A stretch of DNA of 39,329 bases from Rhizobium sp. Q54. GTDB lineage: Bacteria; Bacteroidota; Bacteroidia; Flavobacteriales; Flavobacteriaceae. Each line of letters starts with the position of its first letter. The first letter of the stretch is position 1. Shown piece after piece: positions 23,935 to 33,127 of this stretch. The stretch lies in contig CALQAH020000019.1 of the NCBI GenBank assembly GCA_943328505.2, positions 1 through 39,329 on the forward strand. Reading direction: 5' to 3'. Under the pieces are notes generated by a model that did no database searches, was not told the origin of the DNA, and saw only the letters and a list, made by a program, of their open reading frames with translations. A program made the position numbers and the translations under genes.

Positions 23935-24225
23935 TTAATCAGATAGCTGCGCTATACAATAATCTATTTCACGAATTAATGAATTTATTTTGAGTTTTGT
24001 ATCTCGTTTATTTTCGTCACCGCCAAGCAATGAATTAGCCATTTTGAGTGTGTCAAATCCAGCTTTTAGAGAAGTAATCTCATTATTCTGTTTTTGAATC
24101 ACAGTAGTTGCTATGTTTAATTCTTCTTGTAATGCAGCAGAATTTTTTTCTAAACTATTTATTTTTGTAAAAAGTTTTTCTATTCTACTTTCAAGAGAAT
24201 CAATTATTTCTGCAATTTCACTCAT
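23935..24225 (-). CDS. Small coiled-coil protein upstream of zapA
   Basis: 96 residues, almost entirely heptad-patterned helix (IIDSLESRIEKLFTKINSLE, then IQKQNNEITSLKAGFDTLKM), ending in a short conserved-looking LREIDYCIAQL. No signal peptide. It is the first gene of the zapA operon. By context and shape it could be a ZapB-like divisome partner, but no sequence similarity to ZapB is claimed. Confidence 0.75.
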   Translation of the reverse strand: MSEIAEIIDSLESRIEKLFTKINSLEKNSAALQEELNIATTVIQKQNNEITSLKAGFDTLKMANSLLGGDENKRDTKLKINSLIREIDYCIAQLSD

Positions 24226-24252
24226 GAAATACTTTATTCATTTCTTAATTCA

Positions 24253-24282
24253 CAAAGTTAGAAATCTATTTTATTAAATCAA
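24253..24282 (-). promoter_or_regulatory. Promoter of the coiled-coil/zapA operon
   Basis: On the minus strand TTG (plus 24280-24282), a 19-bp spacer and TAACTTTG (plus 24253-24260) give a full Bacteroidota promoter, 27 bp before the start at 24225. Confidence 0.65.
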
Positions 24283-24413
24283 TATTTTTTGCAACTATTT
24301 ACTTCTTTATTTATTAATGCACATAAGTTTTTGTGAATTAATGAGTTAAGATATTTTTTATAGTATTGTAATTTTTTACTCACTTTTATTTATCTTAGCC
24401 AAAACAACTCTAA

Positions 24414-26111
24414 ATGAAGTTTCTTGGATTTCTTTTATGCTTCTCTTTAAGCCTTTTTGGACAACAAAACTATCCAAAGGACTATTTTATCGCACCTTTG
24501 GAAATTCCACTTCAATTGTCTGGAAATTTTGGTGAATTGCGCCCAAATCATATCCATTCTGGATTTGATTTTAAAACTCAAAAAGTGGAAGGACTTAATG
24601 TTTTGGCTGCTGCAGATGGCTATATTTCTCGAATAAAAATCTCTCATGGTGGTTATGGTAAAGCAATATATATTACACATCCTAATGGGTATACCACAGT
24701 TTATGGGCATTTAAAATCTGCCCTTGGTGCAATTGAAAAATACATCAAAAAAGAACAGTATAAAAAGCAAACCTATGAAATGGATTTGTTACTAAATCCA
24801 GATGTTTTAAAGGTTAAAAAAGGAGAAATTATTGCACTCTCTGGAAATACGGGTGGTTCGGATGGACCACATTTGCATTTTGAAATTCGAGATACGCAAA
24901 CGGAAAAAATAATAAATCCCATGTTTTTTGGTTTTGATTTGCAAATAATGGACACAAAAGCGCCAACAATATCAAGTTTGTTAGTTTATCCAATAGATGA
25001 AAATGCTATCGTGAATGAATCCAAAAGACCAATTTCAGTTAGTCTATCTCAACAAAAAGACGGAAGTTATGTAGCCGAAAATGTTTTGGCAAAAGGTAAA
25101 ATTGGTTTTGGAATCACAACTGTTGATTTTGATAATGTTTCTTGGAATGCCAATGGTATTTACAAAATTCAATCTTTTTTAAACGGAACGCCATATTTTG
25201 GGTATCAATTTGACACCTTCTCTTTTGATGAAACACGCTATGTAAATGCGCTATTAGATTATTCAAAATATAAAAAGCAAGGGCAACGTATTCAGCGATT
25301 ATTCATGAAAAATCCCTTTCCTTTAAGTATAATTCGATCTACAGATGAAAATGGGTTGCTTACTATAACTCCAAATTTTAACCAATCTTATCGCATTGAT
25401 GTTTCCGATTTTAATGGTAATACTACTAAAATTACTATTCCAATTCAATTTTCTGATTTGCCAGCCAAAGTTCCAGAAATTCCCATTACTTCCAAATATT
25501 TTGTAAAAGCAAAACGAGAAAATAGCTTTGCTCATAAAAATGTATCGGTTTCATTTCCTGCGAATACATTTTACGATGATTTTTATATGAATTTTGAAGT
25601 AAAAAATAAAATGTTATACCTCCATGACGATACAGTAGCTGCTCACACCAATTTTTCTATCACATTTGAGGATAGCATTGCCGCCAAAAAGGACCGTGAA
25701 AAAATGTTTATTGCCTCTATTAATGATAAAAAAATATATTTTAACACAACAAAACAATACAAAAACTCGTTTACTTGCTACACCAAAAATTTAGGTCAAT
25801 ATGAATTGATGAAAGATACTAAAGGACCAAAAATTGTTTATCATAAGAATAAAGTAAATAAAAGAATAACGAATCAAAACGAGCTACAATTTCAAATTTC
25901 TGATGCACTCTCTGGTATAAAAAGTTATAACGGTTATCTAAACGGTGATTGGATTTTATTTGAATACGAGAGTAAAACAAAAACACTAACACACAATTTA
26001 GCTGATGGAATTGTTAAAGAAGGCGATAATGTTTTTAAAATAGAAGTAAGCGATAATGTTGGAAATTCTACTATCTTTGAATCGCATTTTTCTAGAAGTC
26101 AAAAACCATAA
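24414..26111 (+). CDS. M23 (LytM-type) peptidase
   Basis: 565 residues with a signal peptide (MKFLGFLLCFSLSLFGQ). The M23 domain is at the N-terminal end (about 30-180): H48 and D52 of the HxxxD motif (HIHSGFDF), YGHL, and H153-L-H155 (GPHLHFEIRD) complete the zinc site. It should cut cell-wall peptides in the periplasm. The remaining 380 residues are strand-rich, Ig-like and unassigned, probably for localisation. The TonB receptor gene starts 10 bp after its stop. The peptidase-receptor pair suggests an envelope operon. Confidence 0.9.
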   Translation: MKFLGFLLCFSLSLFGQQNYPKDYFIAPLEIPLQLSGNFGELRPNHIHSGFDFKTQKVEGLNVLAAADGYISRIKISHGGYGKAIYITHPNGYTTVYGHLKSALGAIEKYIKKEQYKKQTYEMDLLLNPDVLKVKKGEIIALSGNTGGSDGPHLHFEIRDTQTEKIINPMFFGFDLQIMDTKAPTISSLLVYPIDENAIVNESKRPISVSLSQQKDGSYVAENVLAKGKIGFGITTVDFDNVSWNANGIYKIQSFLNGTPYFGYQFDTFSFDETRYVNALLDYSKYKKQGQRIQRLFMKNPFPLSIIRSTDENGLLTITPNFNQSYRIDVSDFNGNTTKITIPIQFSDLPAKVPEIPITSKYFVKAKRENSFAHKNVSVSFPANTFYDDFYMNFEVKNKMLYLHDDTVAAHTNFSITFEDSIAAKKDREKMFIASINDKKIYFNTTKQYKNSFTCYTKNLGQYELMKDTKGPKIVYHKNKVNKRITNQNELQFQISDALSGIKSYNGYLNGDWILFEYESKTKTLTHNLADGIVKEGDNVFKIEVSDNVGNSTIFESHFSRSQKP

Positions 26112-26121
26112 TATAAGTCAT

Positions 26122-28596
26122 TTGAAAACAAGAAATTCAATTTATACGCTCTTTTTCCTATTAGTATGCTTTGTGACTTTTGCACAAAATCAAACGGCTA
26201 TAATCAAAGGAATCATCTTAGATGAAAATAACCAACCTGTTGAAAACGTAAATGTTAGTTATCAAACTAAATCAGCATCTACAAATGCCAATGGTTTTTA
26301 TCAATTAAAAATTCCAGCCAATCAAAAAGTGGTTTTGGTTTTTACACATGTTACTTTAAAAAGCATTACGGCTTCTGTTCAATTAAAACCGAACGAGGAT
26401 TTTGAATTGAATGTAGTCATGAATGACAAAGCGGAACAATTGAACGATGTTGTGATTACCAATTACCGTAAACGTGTTCAAGGAATTACCACTATTGCAC
26501 CCGATGTAATTAGAAAAATACCTGGTGCCAATGCTGGAGTTGAAAATATTATTAAAACATTTGGTGGCGTCAATAATAATAATGAATTGAGTACTGGCTA
26601 CAATGTTCGTGGTGGAAATTATGATGAAAACCTAGTGTATGTTAATGAAGTGGAAGTGTATCGACCTTTTTTAGTGCGCTCAGGGCAACAAGAAGGTTTG
26701 AGTTTTACCAATACGGATATGGTTCAAAACGTTGATTTTTCTGCAGGTGGTTTTCAAGCGAAATATGGCGATAAATTATCTTCGGTTTTGGATATAACCT
26801 ACAGAAAACCAACAAAATTTGGTGCTTCAGCCGAAGCTAGTTTTCTTGGAGGAAGCTTATCTTTTGAAGGTGTTTCTAAAAATCAAAAATGGTCAGCCAT
26901 AACTGGTATTCGTTATAGAGACAATTCGCTTTTGGTGAACAGTCAAGAAACGCAAACCAATTTTAGACCTACGTTTGCCGATGTTCAAACCAATGTAAAT
27001 TATAATGCCTCTACAAAATGGCAATTCAGTTTCTTGGGGAATATTTCTCAAAATAAATACAACTACCAACCTTTGACGCGTCAAACCAACTTTGGGACTA
27101 TTGACGAACCAATTGCCTTGCAAGTGTTTTATGAAGGTCAAGAAAAAGATCAATATAGAACCTATTTTGGAGCCTTAAAAAATACTTTTATCGCCAATGA
27201 AAACAATACTTTTAAACTAATTGGTTCCATTTATCATACTCAAGAACAAGAGTATTTTGATATTTTTGCCGCTTATTTTTTAGGGGAAGTAGATACCAAT
27301 ATTGGTTCAGAAACTTTAGGGGATGTTACTTTTAATCGGGGTATTGGAACGCAACTCAATCATGGTAGAAACGATTTGGATGCGTTGATTATTAATGCGG
27401 AAATTAAAGGAAATCATACCATCAACAAAAAACATATAGTAGAATGGGGTTTTAAATACACTCGTGAAAATATTCGAGATAGAATAGTGGAGTGGGAAGT
27501 AATTGACTCCGCTGGATTTTCTATAAATCCTCCAGAGGTTAATTTTCCAAACGACCAACCCTATAATCCTTATGTTGGACCTTTAGTACCTTATAAAAAT
27601 GTAAGAGCTACTAATTTTGTAGATATCAATCGAATTTCGGGATTTACCCAATGGAGTTTTAAGGATAAATTAGGGGAAAATGATATTTGGGTCAACTTTG
27701 GAGTTCGTGCGCACAACTGGCAAGTTTCAGGGGATAATATTGCAACGGGAAAAAATCAAACTGTGTTTAGTCCACGGGCGCAATTTGCTATTAAACCGGA
27801 TTGGAAAAAAGATATGTTGTTTCGATTATCTGTTGGAATGTACTATCAACCACCTTTTTACAGGGAGTTGAGAGACCAAGATGGTGTGGTAAACCCAGAG
27901 GTAAAAGCGCAACAATCGATTCATTTTGTATTGAGTAACGACTACAGTTTTAAAATGTGGAACCGACCCTTTAAATTGGTTTCCGAAGCGTATTATAAAA
28001 CCATGACCGATGTTAATACTTATACTTTAGAAAACGTTAGAATTCGTTATCGTGCTAATAATGATGCGGAAGCTTATTCCTATGGATTGGATTTGCGATT
28101 GAATGGTGAGTTCGTTCCTGGAACCGAATCGTGGTTGAGTTTTGGGTATTTAAAAACCGAAGAAAATCAAAATGATAAAGGTTTTATTGCGCGTCCAACC
28201 GATCAACGATTGAAGTTTGGTGTATTGTTTCAAGATTATATGCCCAATCTTCCAAGCATGAAATTATATTTGAATTTGGTCTATAACACGGGATTGCCAG
28301 GTGGATCGCCATCGTATGCTGATGCGTATCAATACCAAAACCGTTTGAGAGATTACCGTCGTGCCGATATTGGATTTTCGTATGTTTTAACCGAAAGAAA
28401 TAACGAAAGACCTGATGGACATTGGTTAAAAAAATTCAAAGATTTGTCATTAGGTTTTGAAATTTTTAACATGTTTAACAATCAAAACGCTATTACCAAT
28501 ACTTGGGTTAGAGATGTATATACCAAAAACCAATACGGAATTCCAAACTATTTAACCACGCGTGTTTTTAGTATAAAATTGACTGCGAGATTGTAG
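26122..28596 (+). CDS. TonB-dependent receptor with carboxypeptidase-regulatory-like domain
   Basis: The longest ATG frame starts at 26056, inside the M23 gene, and puts 22 unlikely residues before the signal peptide. TTG at 26122 begins a clean signal peptide (LKTRNSIYTLFFLLVCFVTFAQ, first residue Met in vivo), so it is preferred. A CarboxypepD_reg-like domain (AIIKGIILDENNQPVENVNV), a plug (IRKIPGANAGVENIIKTFGG, YNVRGGNYDENLVYVN) and a 22-strand-type barrel ending RVFSIKLTARL follow. It is an outer-membrane importer energised by TonB. The substrate is unknown and no SusD partner is adjacent, so glycan uptake by a SusCD pair is not supported. Confidence 0.9.
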   Translation: MKTRNSIYTLFFLLVCFVTFAQNQTAIIKGIILDENNQPVENVNVSYQTKSASTNANGFYQLKIPANQKVVLVFTHVTLKSITASVQLKPNEDFELNVVMNDKAEQLNDVVITNYRKRVQGITTIAPDVIRKIPGANAGVENIIKTFGGVNNNNELSTGYNVRGGNYDENLVYVNEVEVYRPFLVRSGQQEGLSFTNTDMVQNVDFSAGGFQAKYGDKLSSVLDITYRKPTKFGASAEASFLGGSLSFEGVSKNQKWSAITGIRYRDNSLLVNSQETQTNFRPTFADVQTNVNYNASTKWQFSFLGNISQNKYNYQPLTRQTNFGTIDEPIALQVFYEGQEKDQYRTYFGALKNTFIANENNTFKLIGSIYHTQEQEYFDIFAAYFLGEVDTNIGSETLGDVTFNRGIGTQLNHGRNDLDALIINAEIKGNHTINKKHIVEWGFKYTRENIRDRIVEWEVIDSAGFSINPPEVNFPNDQPYNPYVGPLVPYKNVRATNFVDINRISGFTQWSFKDKLGENDIWVNFGVRAHNWQVSGDNIATGKNQTVFSPRAQFAIKPDWKKDMLFRLSVGMYYQPPFYRELRDQDGVVNPEVKAQQSIHFVLSNDYSFKMWNRPFKLVSEAYYKTMTDVNTYTLENVRIRYRANNDAEAYSYGLDLRLNGEFVPGTESWLSFGYLKTEENQNDKGFIARPTDQRLKFGVLFQDYMPNLPSMKLYLNLVYNTGLPGGSPSYADAYQYQNRLRDYRRADIGFSYVLTERNNERPDGHWLKKFKDLSLGFEIFNMFNNQNAITNTWVRDVYTKNQYGIPNYLTTRVFSIKLTARL

Positions 28597-28607
28597 AAAT
28601 TATTTAC

Positions 28608-28615
28608 TATTTTTG
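28608..28615 (+). promoter_or_regulatory. Putative -7 box for the EF-hand lipoprotein
   Basis: TATTTTTG matches TAnnTTTG and ends 19 bp before the ATG at 28635. The same spelling occurs before the regulator at 21415. Confidence 0.45.
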
Positions 28616-28634
28616 AGTTGCTAAATTTTTCAAA

Positions 28635-29342
28635 ATGAAGAATATCCTTAAATTTTTTATACTCTCAATCATTTTTCTTTTCGCAAGCTGTAAAGAAGAA
28701 GTAGAAAAGCCAAAAGTGATTTATGAAAATACTACTAAAGGCCAAATAAAAGTGGATACAACCGCTTTAAAAGTTGCTGATTTGCCTATTCATATGGAAG
28801 GAACCAATTATTTAATTTTTCCAATTGGGAATTTAAATAGTAGCAGTAAAGGATCAAAGGCTTCCTCTTATAGTTCCCAAGAAGGTTTTACGATTTCTAA
28901 CTATGGCGAATATCAAATTACAGGTTATTTGCAGAATTTGAAGTTTCAAGAAATAGGGAAGGATACGTTAACCACTTTGACGGATAAACCAATTTTAATC
29001 CAAACGGCAACGTATTTAAAATCGGTTTCAGAAAAAACAAAACAGCAGTTATTGGTTTATACTTTGGCCGATATGGATACTAACAAAGACAATAAGTTGG
29101 ATACCGACGATATTAAATCTTTATACATTAGTGCTATTTCCGGACATCAGTTCACCAAACTTTCCCCTGACTTTCAAGAGTTAATTGATTGGAGTTTGAT
29201 TAGCGTTTACAATAGATTATATTTCAGAACTATTGAAGATACCAGTAAAAATGGAGAATTCGAAAAGGAAGATGTATTGCACTATTACTTTGTAAATCTT
29301 TTGGATAAAGACTTAAAAGCACTGGAATACAAACCACTATAA
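28635..29342 (+). CDS. Lipoprotein with two EF-hand-like loops
   Basis: 235 residues. The lipobox LFASC predicts acylation at C19. The domain is otherwise unrecognised, but two 12-residue calcium loops are clear: D148-T-N-K-D-N-K-L-D-T-D-D159 and D202-T-S-K-N-G-E-F-E-K-E-D213, each followed by a helix. Both have oxygen ligands at positions 1, 3, 5, 9 and 12. Calcium binding in the periplasm or at the surface is a reasonable inference. It follows the TonB receptor by 38 bp with its own promoter-like box. No paralogue is in the window. Confidence 0.75.
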   Translation: MKNILKFFILSIIFLFASCKEEVEKPKVIYENTTKGQIKVDTTALKVADLPIHMEGTNYLIFPIGNLNSSSKGSKASSYSSQEGFTISNYGEYQITGYLQNLKFQEIGKDTLTTLTDKPILIQTATYLKSVSEKTKQQLLVYTLADMDTNKDNKLDTDDIKSLYISAISGHQFTKLSPDFQELIDWSLISVYNRLYFRTIEDTSKNGEFEKEDVLHYYFVNLLDKDLKALEYKPL

Positions 29343-29346
29343 ATTT

Positions 29347-29526
29347 TTAGAAAGCTTTTGGAAAGCGCATGGAATATTGCCCAACATAAAATCCCAATAA
29401 AACCCAGATTACGATAAATGTGGTTAAGTAATGTTCAATTTTTTCTTCGCTAAATAAATATTTAGCCAGGAAAATTAAAAGAATAAATACAAGTATAAAC
29501 AGCATTCCAAAATATTCTCTTTTCAT
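29347..29526 (-). CDS. 59-residue two-helix membrane protein
   Basis: ATG on the minus strand at 29526 encodes MKREYFGMLFILVFILLIFL, a short polar loop (FSEEKIEHYL), a second helix (TTFIVIWVLLGFYVG) and a basic end (RFPKAF). The stop is at 29347-29349. It begins 6 bp after the stop of the ABC exporter gene and is on the same strand, so it is the last gene of that operon. It is short enough to be missed by length cut-offs. The function is unknown; a small accessory subunit of the exporter is possible. Confidence 0.7.
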   Translation of the reverse strand: MKREYFGMLFILVFILLIFLAKYLFSEEKIEHYLTTFIVIWVLLGFYVGQYSMRFPKAF

Positions 29527-29532
29527 AATTTT

Positions 29533-31362
29533 TTATTCAAATGATTGCATAGAAACCAATTTGGAATAAGTTCCATCTTTGGCTAAAAGTTCCTCATGAT
29601 TTCCTTGCTCAACAATCTTTCCTTTTTTCATCACCACAATTAAATCGGCTTTTTGAATTGTGGAAAGGCGGTGGGCAATTACGATAGAGGTTCTGTTTTG
29701 CATCATGTTTTCTAGCGCAATTTGAACCAATCTTTCACTTTCTGTATCCAACGCTGAAGTCGCTTCGTCTAAAATCATTATTGGAGGATTTTTCAATACC
29801 GCACGGGCAATAGATAAGCGTTGTTTTTGTCCACCAGAAAGTTTGTTTCCGCTGTCGCCAATGTTGGTATAAATCCCTTCGGGTAAGTCTTTTACAAATT
29901 CATACGCATTGGCAATTTTCAAAGCTTCAAGGATTTCATCATCAGTGGCATCTAGTTTTCCCAAAGTAATATTAGCTTTGATAGTATCGTTGAACAAGAT
30001 AGAATCTTGGGTTACCAATCCCATCAAGCCGCGCAGAGATTGTAAATCCATTTCTTTGATGTCAACGTTGTCAATGGTGATTTTTCCCTCATTAACATCG
30101 TAAAAACGTGTCAATAAATTAGCAATAGTACTTTTTCCGCTTCCCGATTGCCCAACTAAGGCTACTGTTTTTCCTTTGGCAACATGAAGTGAAAAGTCCT
30201 TTAATACATTCTCTTTGTGATATCTAAAATTGATGTTTTCTAACGAAATGCCAGTTTCAAAAGAGCCTTTATGAATAGCATTTGGTTTGGAGGTAATGGT
30301 GTTTTCTTCTTCCATCAAAGTGAAAACACGTTCCGCAGCAGCCAATCCCGTTTTTACCTGATAAGATGCTTTTGAAATGTTTTTGGCGGGAGTCAAAATG
30401 GTATAAGCCAAGGCAATATAGCCTATAAAAGCAGTACTTGCCAAGGATTTATCGACTAAAACCATATAGCCTCCATAATACAAAAGTACAGCAATGGTTA
30501 GTATTCCCAGAAATTCACTCATTGGCGACGCGAGATTGCTTTTGTTTCCGATGCTGTTGGATAACTGCTGTAATTTTTTAACCGAAGTGTTGAATTTTGA
30601 AATAAAAAGATTTTCGGCATTATAACTTTTTACCACTTTCATTCCGCCTAAAGTTTCGTCTAAAATCGAAATAAAATAGCCGGTTTCCTGTTGTGCTTTT
30701 TTGGATTTTGCTTTCAAATTTTTACCAATACTGGAAATAATTAATCCCGAAACAGGAATGAAAATAAATACAAAGAGTGTGAGTTTTGTGCTGATGGCTA
30801 GCATGGCAGCAATAGAAAAAATGATGGTTAACGGTTCACGAACTACTAATTCTAATACTTGAAAAAAGGAGCTTTGGACCTCGTTGATATCACCTAGCAT
30901 TCTGGACATCACATCGCCTTTTCTTGCATCAGAATAATAGGAAATAGGAAGATGAATAATTTTTTGGTATAATTTTTCTCGTAAGTCTTTTAAAACACCA
31001 GTTCTTAATCGAGTTACATGAAAAGAAGCTAGATAATTGAAAATGTTTTTAAGTAAAAAAATTACAATTACAATGGAAACGACAAGTAAGAGTGCATATT
31101 CTTCGCCTCTTTCTGTTGATAATTTCGTAATATAATAATTTAATAAATCTTCCCCATATTTACCTAAATAGCCAATACCATTGTAAGTTGGATGAATGGT
31201 TACTTGTTCCGTTTCTTTGAAAAGAACTTTTAAAGTTGGAATTATGGAAACCATTCCGAGTGTTGAAAATAAGGCATAAAAAATATTGAAGACGATATTA
31301 AGAATTACGTTCTTCTTATACTTTGTAGCAAAAGGAATTAATTTTTTGAGATTACTATCCAT
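29533..31362 (-). CDS. ABC exporter, MsbA-like half-transporter
   Basis: 609 residues. An N-terminal six-helix ABC_membrane domain (about 15-345) is fused to the ATPase. Walker A GQSGSGKS (404-411), Q loop region TQDS, signature LSGGQ (508-512), Walker B IMILDEATSALD and the H loop (IAHRLST) are intact. It should homodimerise in the inner membrane and export lipids or other hydrophobic molecules; an MsbA role in lipid A flipping is plausible but unproven. Its start overlaps the stop of the phosphomutase gene by one base, so the two are translationally coupled. Confidence 0.88.
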   Translation of the reverse strand: MDSNLKKLIPFATKYKKNVILNIVFNIFYALFSTLGMVSIIPTLKVLFKETEQVTIHPTYNGIGYLGKYGEDLLNYYITKLSTERGEEYALLLVVSIVIVIFLLKNIFNYLASFHVTRLRTGVLKDLREKLYQKIIHLPISYYSDARKGDVMSRMLGDINEVQSSFFQVLELVVREPLTIIFSIAAMLAISTKLTLFVFIFIPVSGLIISSIGKNLKAKSKKAQQETGYFISILDETLGGMKVVKSYNAENLFISKFNTSVKKLQQLSNSIGNKSNLASPMSEFLGILTIAVLLYYGGYMVLVDKSLASTAFIGYIALAYTILTPAKNISKASYQVKTGLAAAERVFTLMEEENTITSKPNAIHKGSFETGISLENINFRYHKENVLKDFSLHVAKGKTVALVGQSGSGKSTIANLLTRFYDVNEGKITIDNVDIKEMDLQSLRGLMGLVTQDSILFNDTIKANITLGKLDATDDEILEALKIANAYEFVKDLPEGIYTNIGDSGNKLSGGQKQRLSIARAVLKNPPIMILDEATSALDTESERLVQIALENMMQNRTSIVIAHRLSTIQKADLIVVMKKGKIVEQGNHEELLAKDGTYSKLVSMQSFE

Positions 31363-33089
31363 TAGTTTAATTGCATTTCTTTAATTATGGTCGCAATTTT
31401 AGCTTCTAATACTGCTTCTGCTTGCGGAATCTCTTCCAAACTTTCAATAGCTACATTCACACTGAAATAGAATTTTATCTTAGGTTCGGTACCACTTGGA
31501 CGGGCACAAATTTTTGAACCATCTTCCAAATAATAAATCAACACATCCGATTTGGGTACGTTTAAAGGTTCGATTTCGTTAGTCAATAAATTTTTAGCTG
31601 TAGAATTTTGATAATCTTCCAGCATAATTACCCGTTGTCCATTGATTTCGGCAACTGGTTTTTCGCGCATATCCACCATCATTTGTTTGATTTCATTGGC
31701 ACCTTCAATTCCTTTTTTTGTTATAGAAATCAAATGCTCTTTATAAAAACCAAAATCAACATACAATTGTTCTAATTCTTTATAAACCGAGCTGCCTTTT
31801 TCATTGGCTTGTGCTGCAATTTCACACATTAATAAAATAGCACCAACAGCATCTTTATCGCGAACAGCATCGCCCACCATAAAGCCAAAACTTTCTTCAC
31901 CACCACCAATAAATTTTTGTTGTGGAAAGTCTTTTATAAATTTTGCTATCCATTTAAAACCTGTCAATCCTACTTTGCATTCCACATTATAGGCCGAAGC
32001 TAATTCTAGCATCATTGGTGTAGAAACTATGGTAGAACCGATGAATTGTTTACCGTCAATTTTGCCGTCTTTTTTCCATTGTTCTAAAAGATAATGCGTC
32101 ATGACAACCATAGTTTGATTGCCATTTAAAAGGTGCATTTCACCCTTGTTGTTTCTCACTGCAACTCCCAATCGATCACTATCAGGATCGGTTCCAAAAA
32201 CAATGTCTGCATTGATTGTATTGGCTAAAGCCATAGCCATAGTCAAGGCTTCTGGTTCTTCTGGATTTGGAGATTTAACAGTTGGAAAATCACCATTAGG
32301 TTCTGCTTGTTCGGGTACAATATTGACATCGGTATAGCCGGCTTGTGCTAATACATTTGGCACTAATTTTATTGAAGTACCGTGTAAAGAAGTATAAACA
32401 ATCTTCAAATTTTCTTTAGCTTTTGCCGAAGTATTAAAACTTGCATTTTCGATGGTTGAATCAATAAATGCATTATCAACTGCAGCATCTATATACTCTA
32501 TTAAACTTTCGTTTGCATCGAATTTAATTTCACTGTATTTTAAGTTATCAATTACTTGAATAATTTCTTCGTCTTGTGGAGGAACTAACTGTCCGCCATC
32601 TTGCCAATATACTTTGTAACCGTTATATTCTGGTGGATTATGCGAAGCTGTTAACACAATTCCTGCATGACATCCTAAATGTTTCAAAGCAAAAGAAAGT
32701 TCAGGTGTGGGACGCATGTCAGAAAACAAATAGACTTTGATACCATTGGCTGAAAATACATCGGCTACTACTTTGGCTAAAGTATCACTATTATGACGAC
32801 AATCGTAAGCAATTACTACTTTTAAGGGTTCGTTTGGAAACGATTTTTTCAAATAATTGGACAAGCCTTGAGTATTTTTTCCTAAAGTATATTTATTAAT
32901 ACGGTTGGTTCCAACACCCATAATTCCTCTCATTCCACCAGTTCCAAATTCTAAATTTTTATAAAAACTCTCTTCCAAATTTTTTGGAGAAGAAGTCATC
33001 ATTGCTATAATTTTATCTTGGGTTTCTTTATCAAAGGATGGAGTTAACCATTCGTTTACTGTATCTAAAATGTTTTGTTCGATGTGCAT
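31362..33089 (-). CDS. Phospho-sugar mutase (phosphoglucomutase/phosphomannomutase)
   Basis: 575 residues, alpha-D-phosphohexomutase superfamily. S149 in LTASHNPPEYNGYKVY is the phosphorylated catalytic serine; GTDPDSDRLG is the magnesium loop, GGGEESFGF the sugar-binding loop and RPSGTEPKIKFYF the phosphate-binding loop. The length and the YNGYKVYW form fit the long Bacteroidota/Firmicutes PgcA-like group. It interconverts hexose 1- and 6-phosphates for envelope polysaccharide synthesis; glucose versus mannose preference cannot be decided. The stop overlaps the ABC exporter start. Confidence 0.9.
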   Translation of the reverse strand: MHIEQNILDTVNEWLTPSFDKETQDKIIAMMTSSPKNLEESFYKNLEFGTGGMRGIMGVGTNRINKYTLGKNTQGLSNYLKKSFPNEPLKVVIAYDCRHNSDTLAKVVADVFSANGIKVYLFSDMRPTPELSFALKHLGCHAGIVLTASHNPPEYNGYKVYWQDGGQLVPPQDEEIIQVIDNLKYSEIKFDANESLIEYIDAAVDNAFIDSTIENASFNTSAKAKENLKIVYTSLHGTSIKLVPNVLAQAGYTDVNIVPEQAEPNGDFPTVKSPNPEEPEALTMAMALANTINADIVFGTDPDSDRLGVAVRNNKGEMHLLNGNQTMVVMTHYLLEQWKKDGKIDGKQFIGSTIVSTPMMLELASAYNVECKVGLTGFKWIAKFIKDFPQQKFIGGGEESFGFMVGDAVRDKDAVGAILLMCEIAAQANEKGSSVYKELEQLYVDFGFYKEHLISITKKGIEGANEIKQMMVDMREKPVAEINGQRVIMLEDYQNSTAKNLLTNEIEPLNVPKSDVLIYYLEDGSKICARPSGTEPKIKFYFSVNVAIESLEEIPQAEAVLEAKIATIIKEMQLN

Positions 33090-33127
33090 AGTTTTATTTT
33101 TGATTCACCAAAGTTGAAGAATTTGAT

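Noticed and set aside
26056..26121. ATG start of the TonB receptor inside the M23 gene
   Set aside because: It would put 22 residues before the signal peptide; TTG at 26122, 10 bp after the M23 stop, gives a normal export signal.
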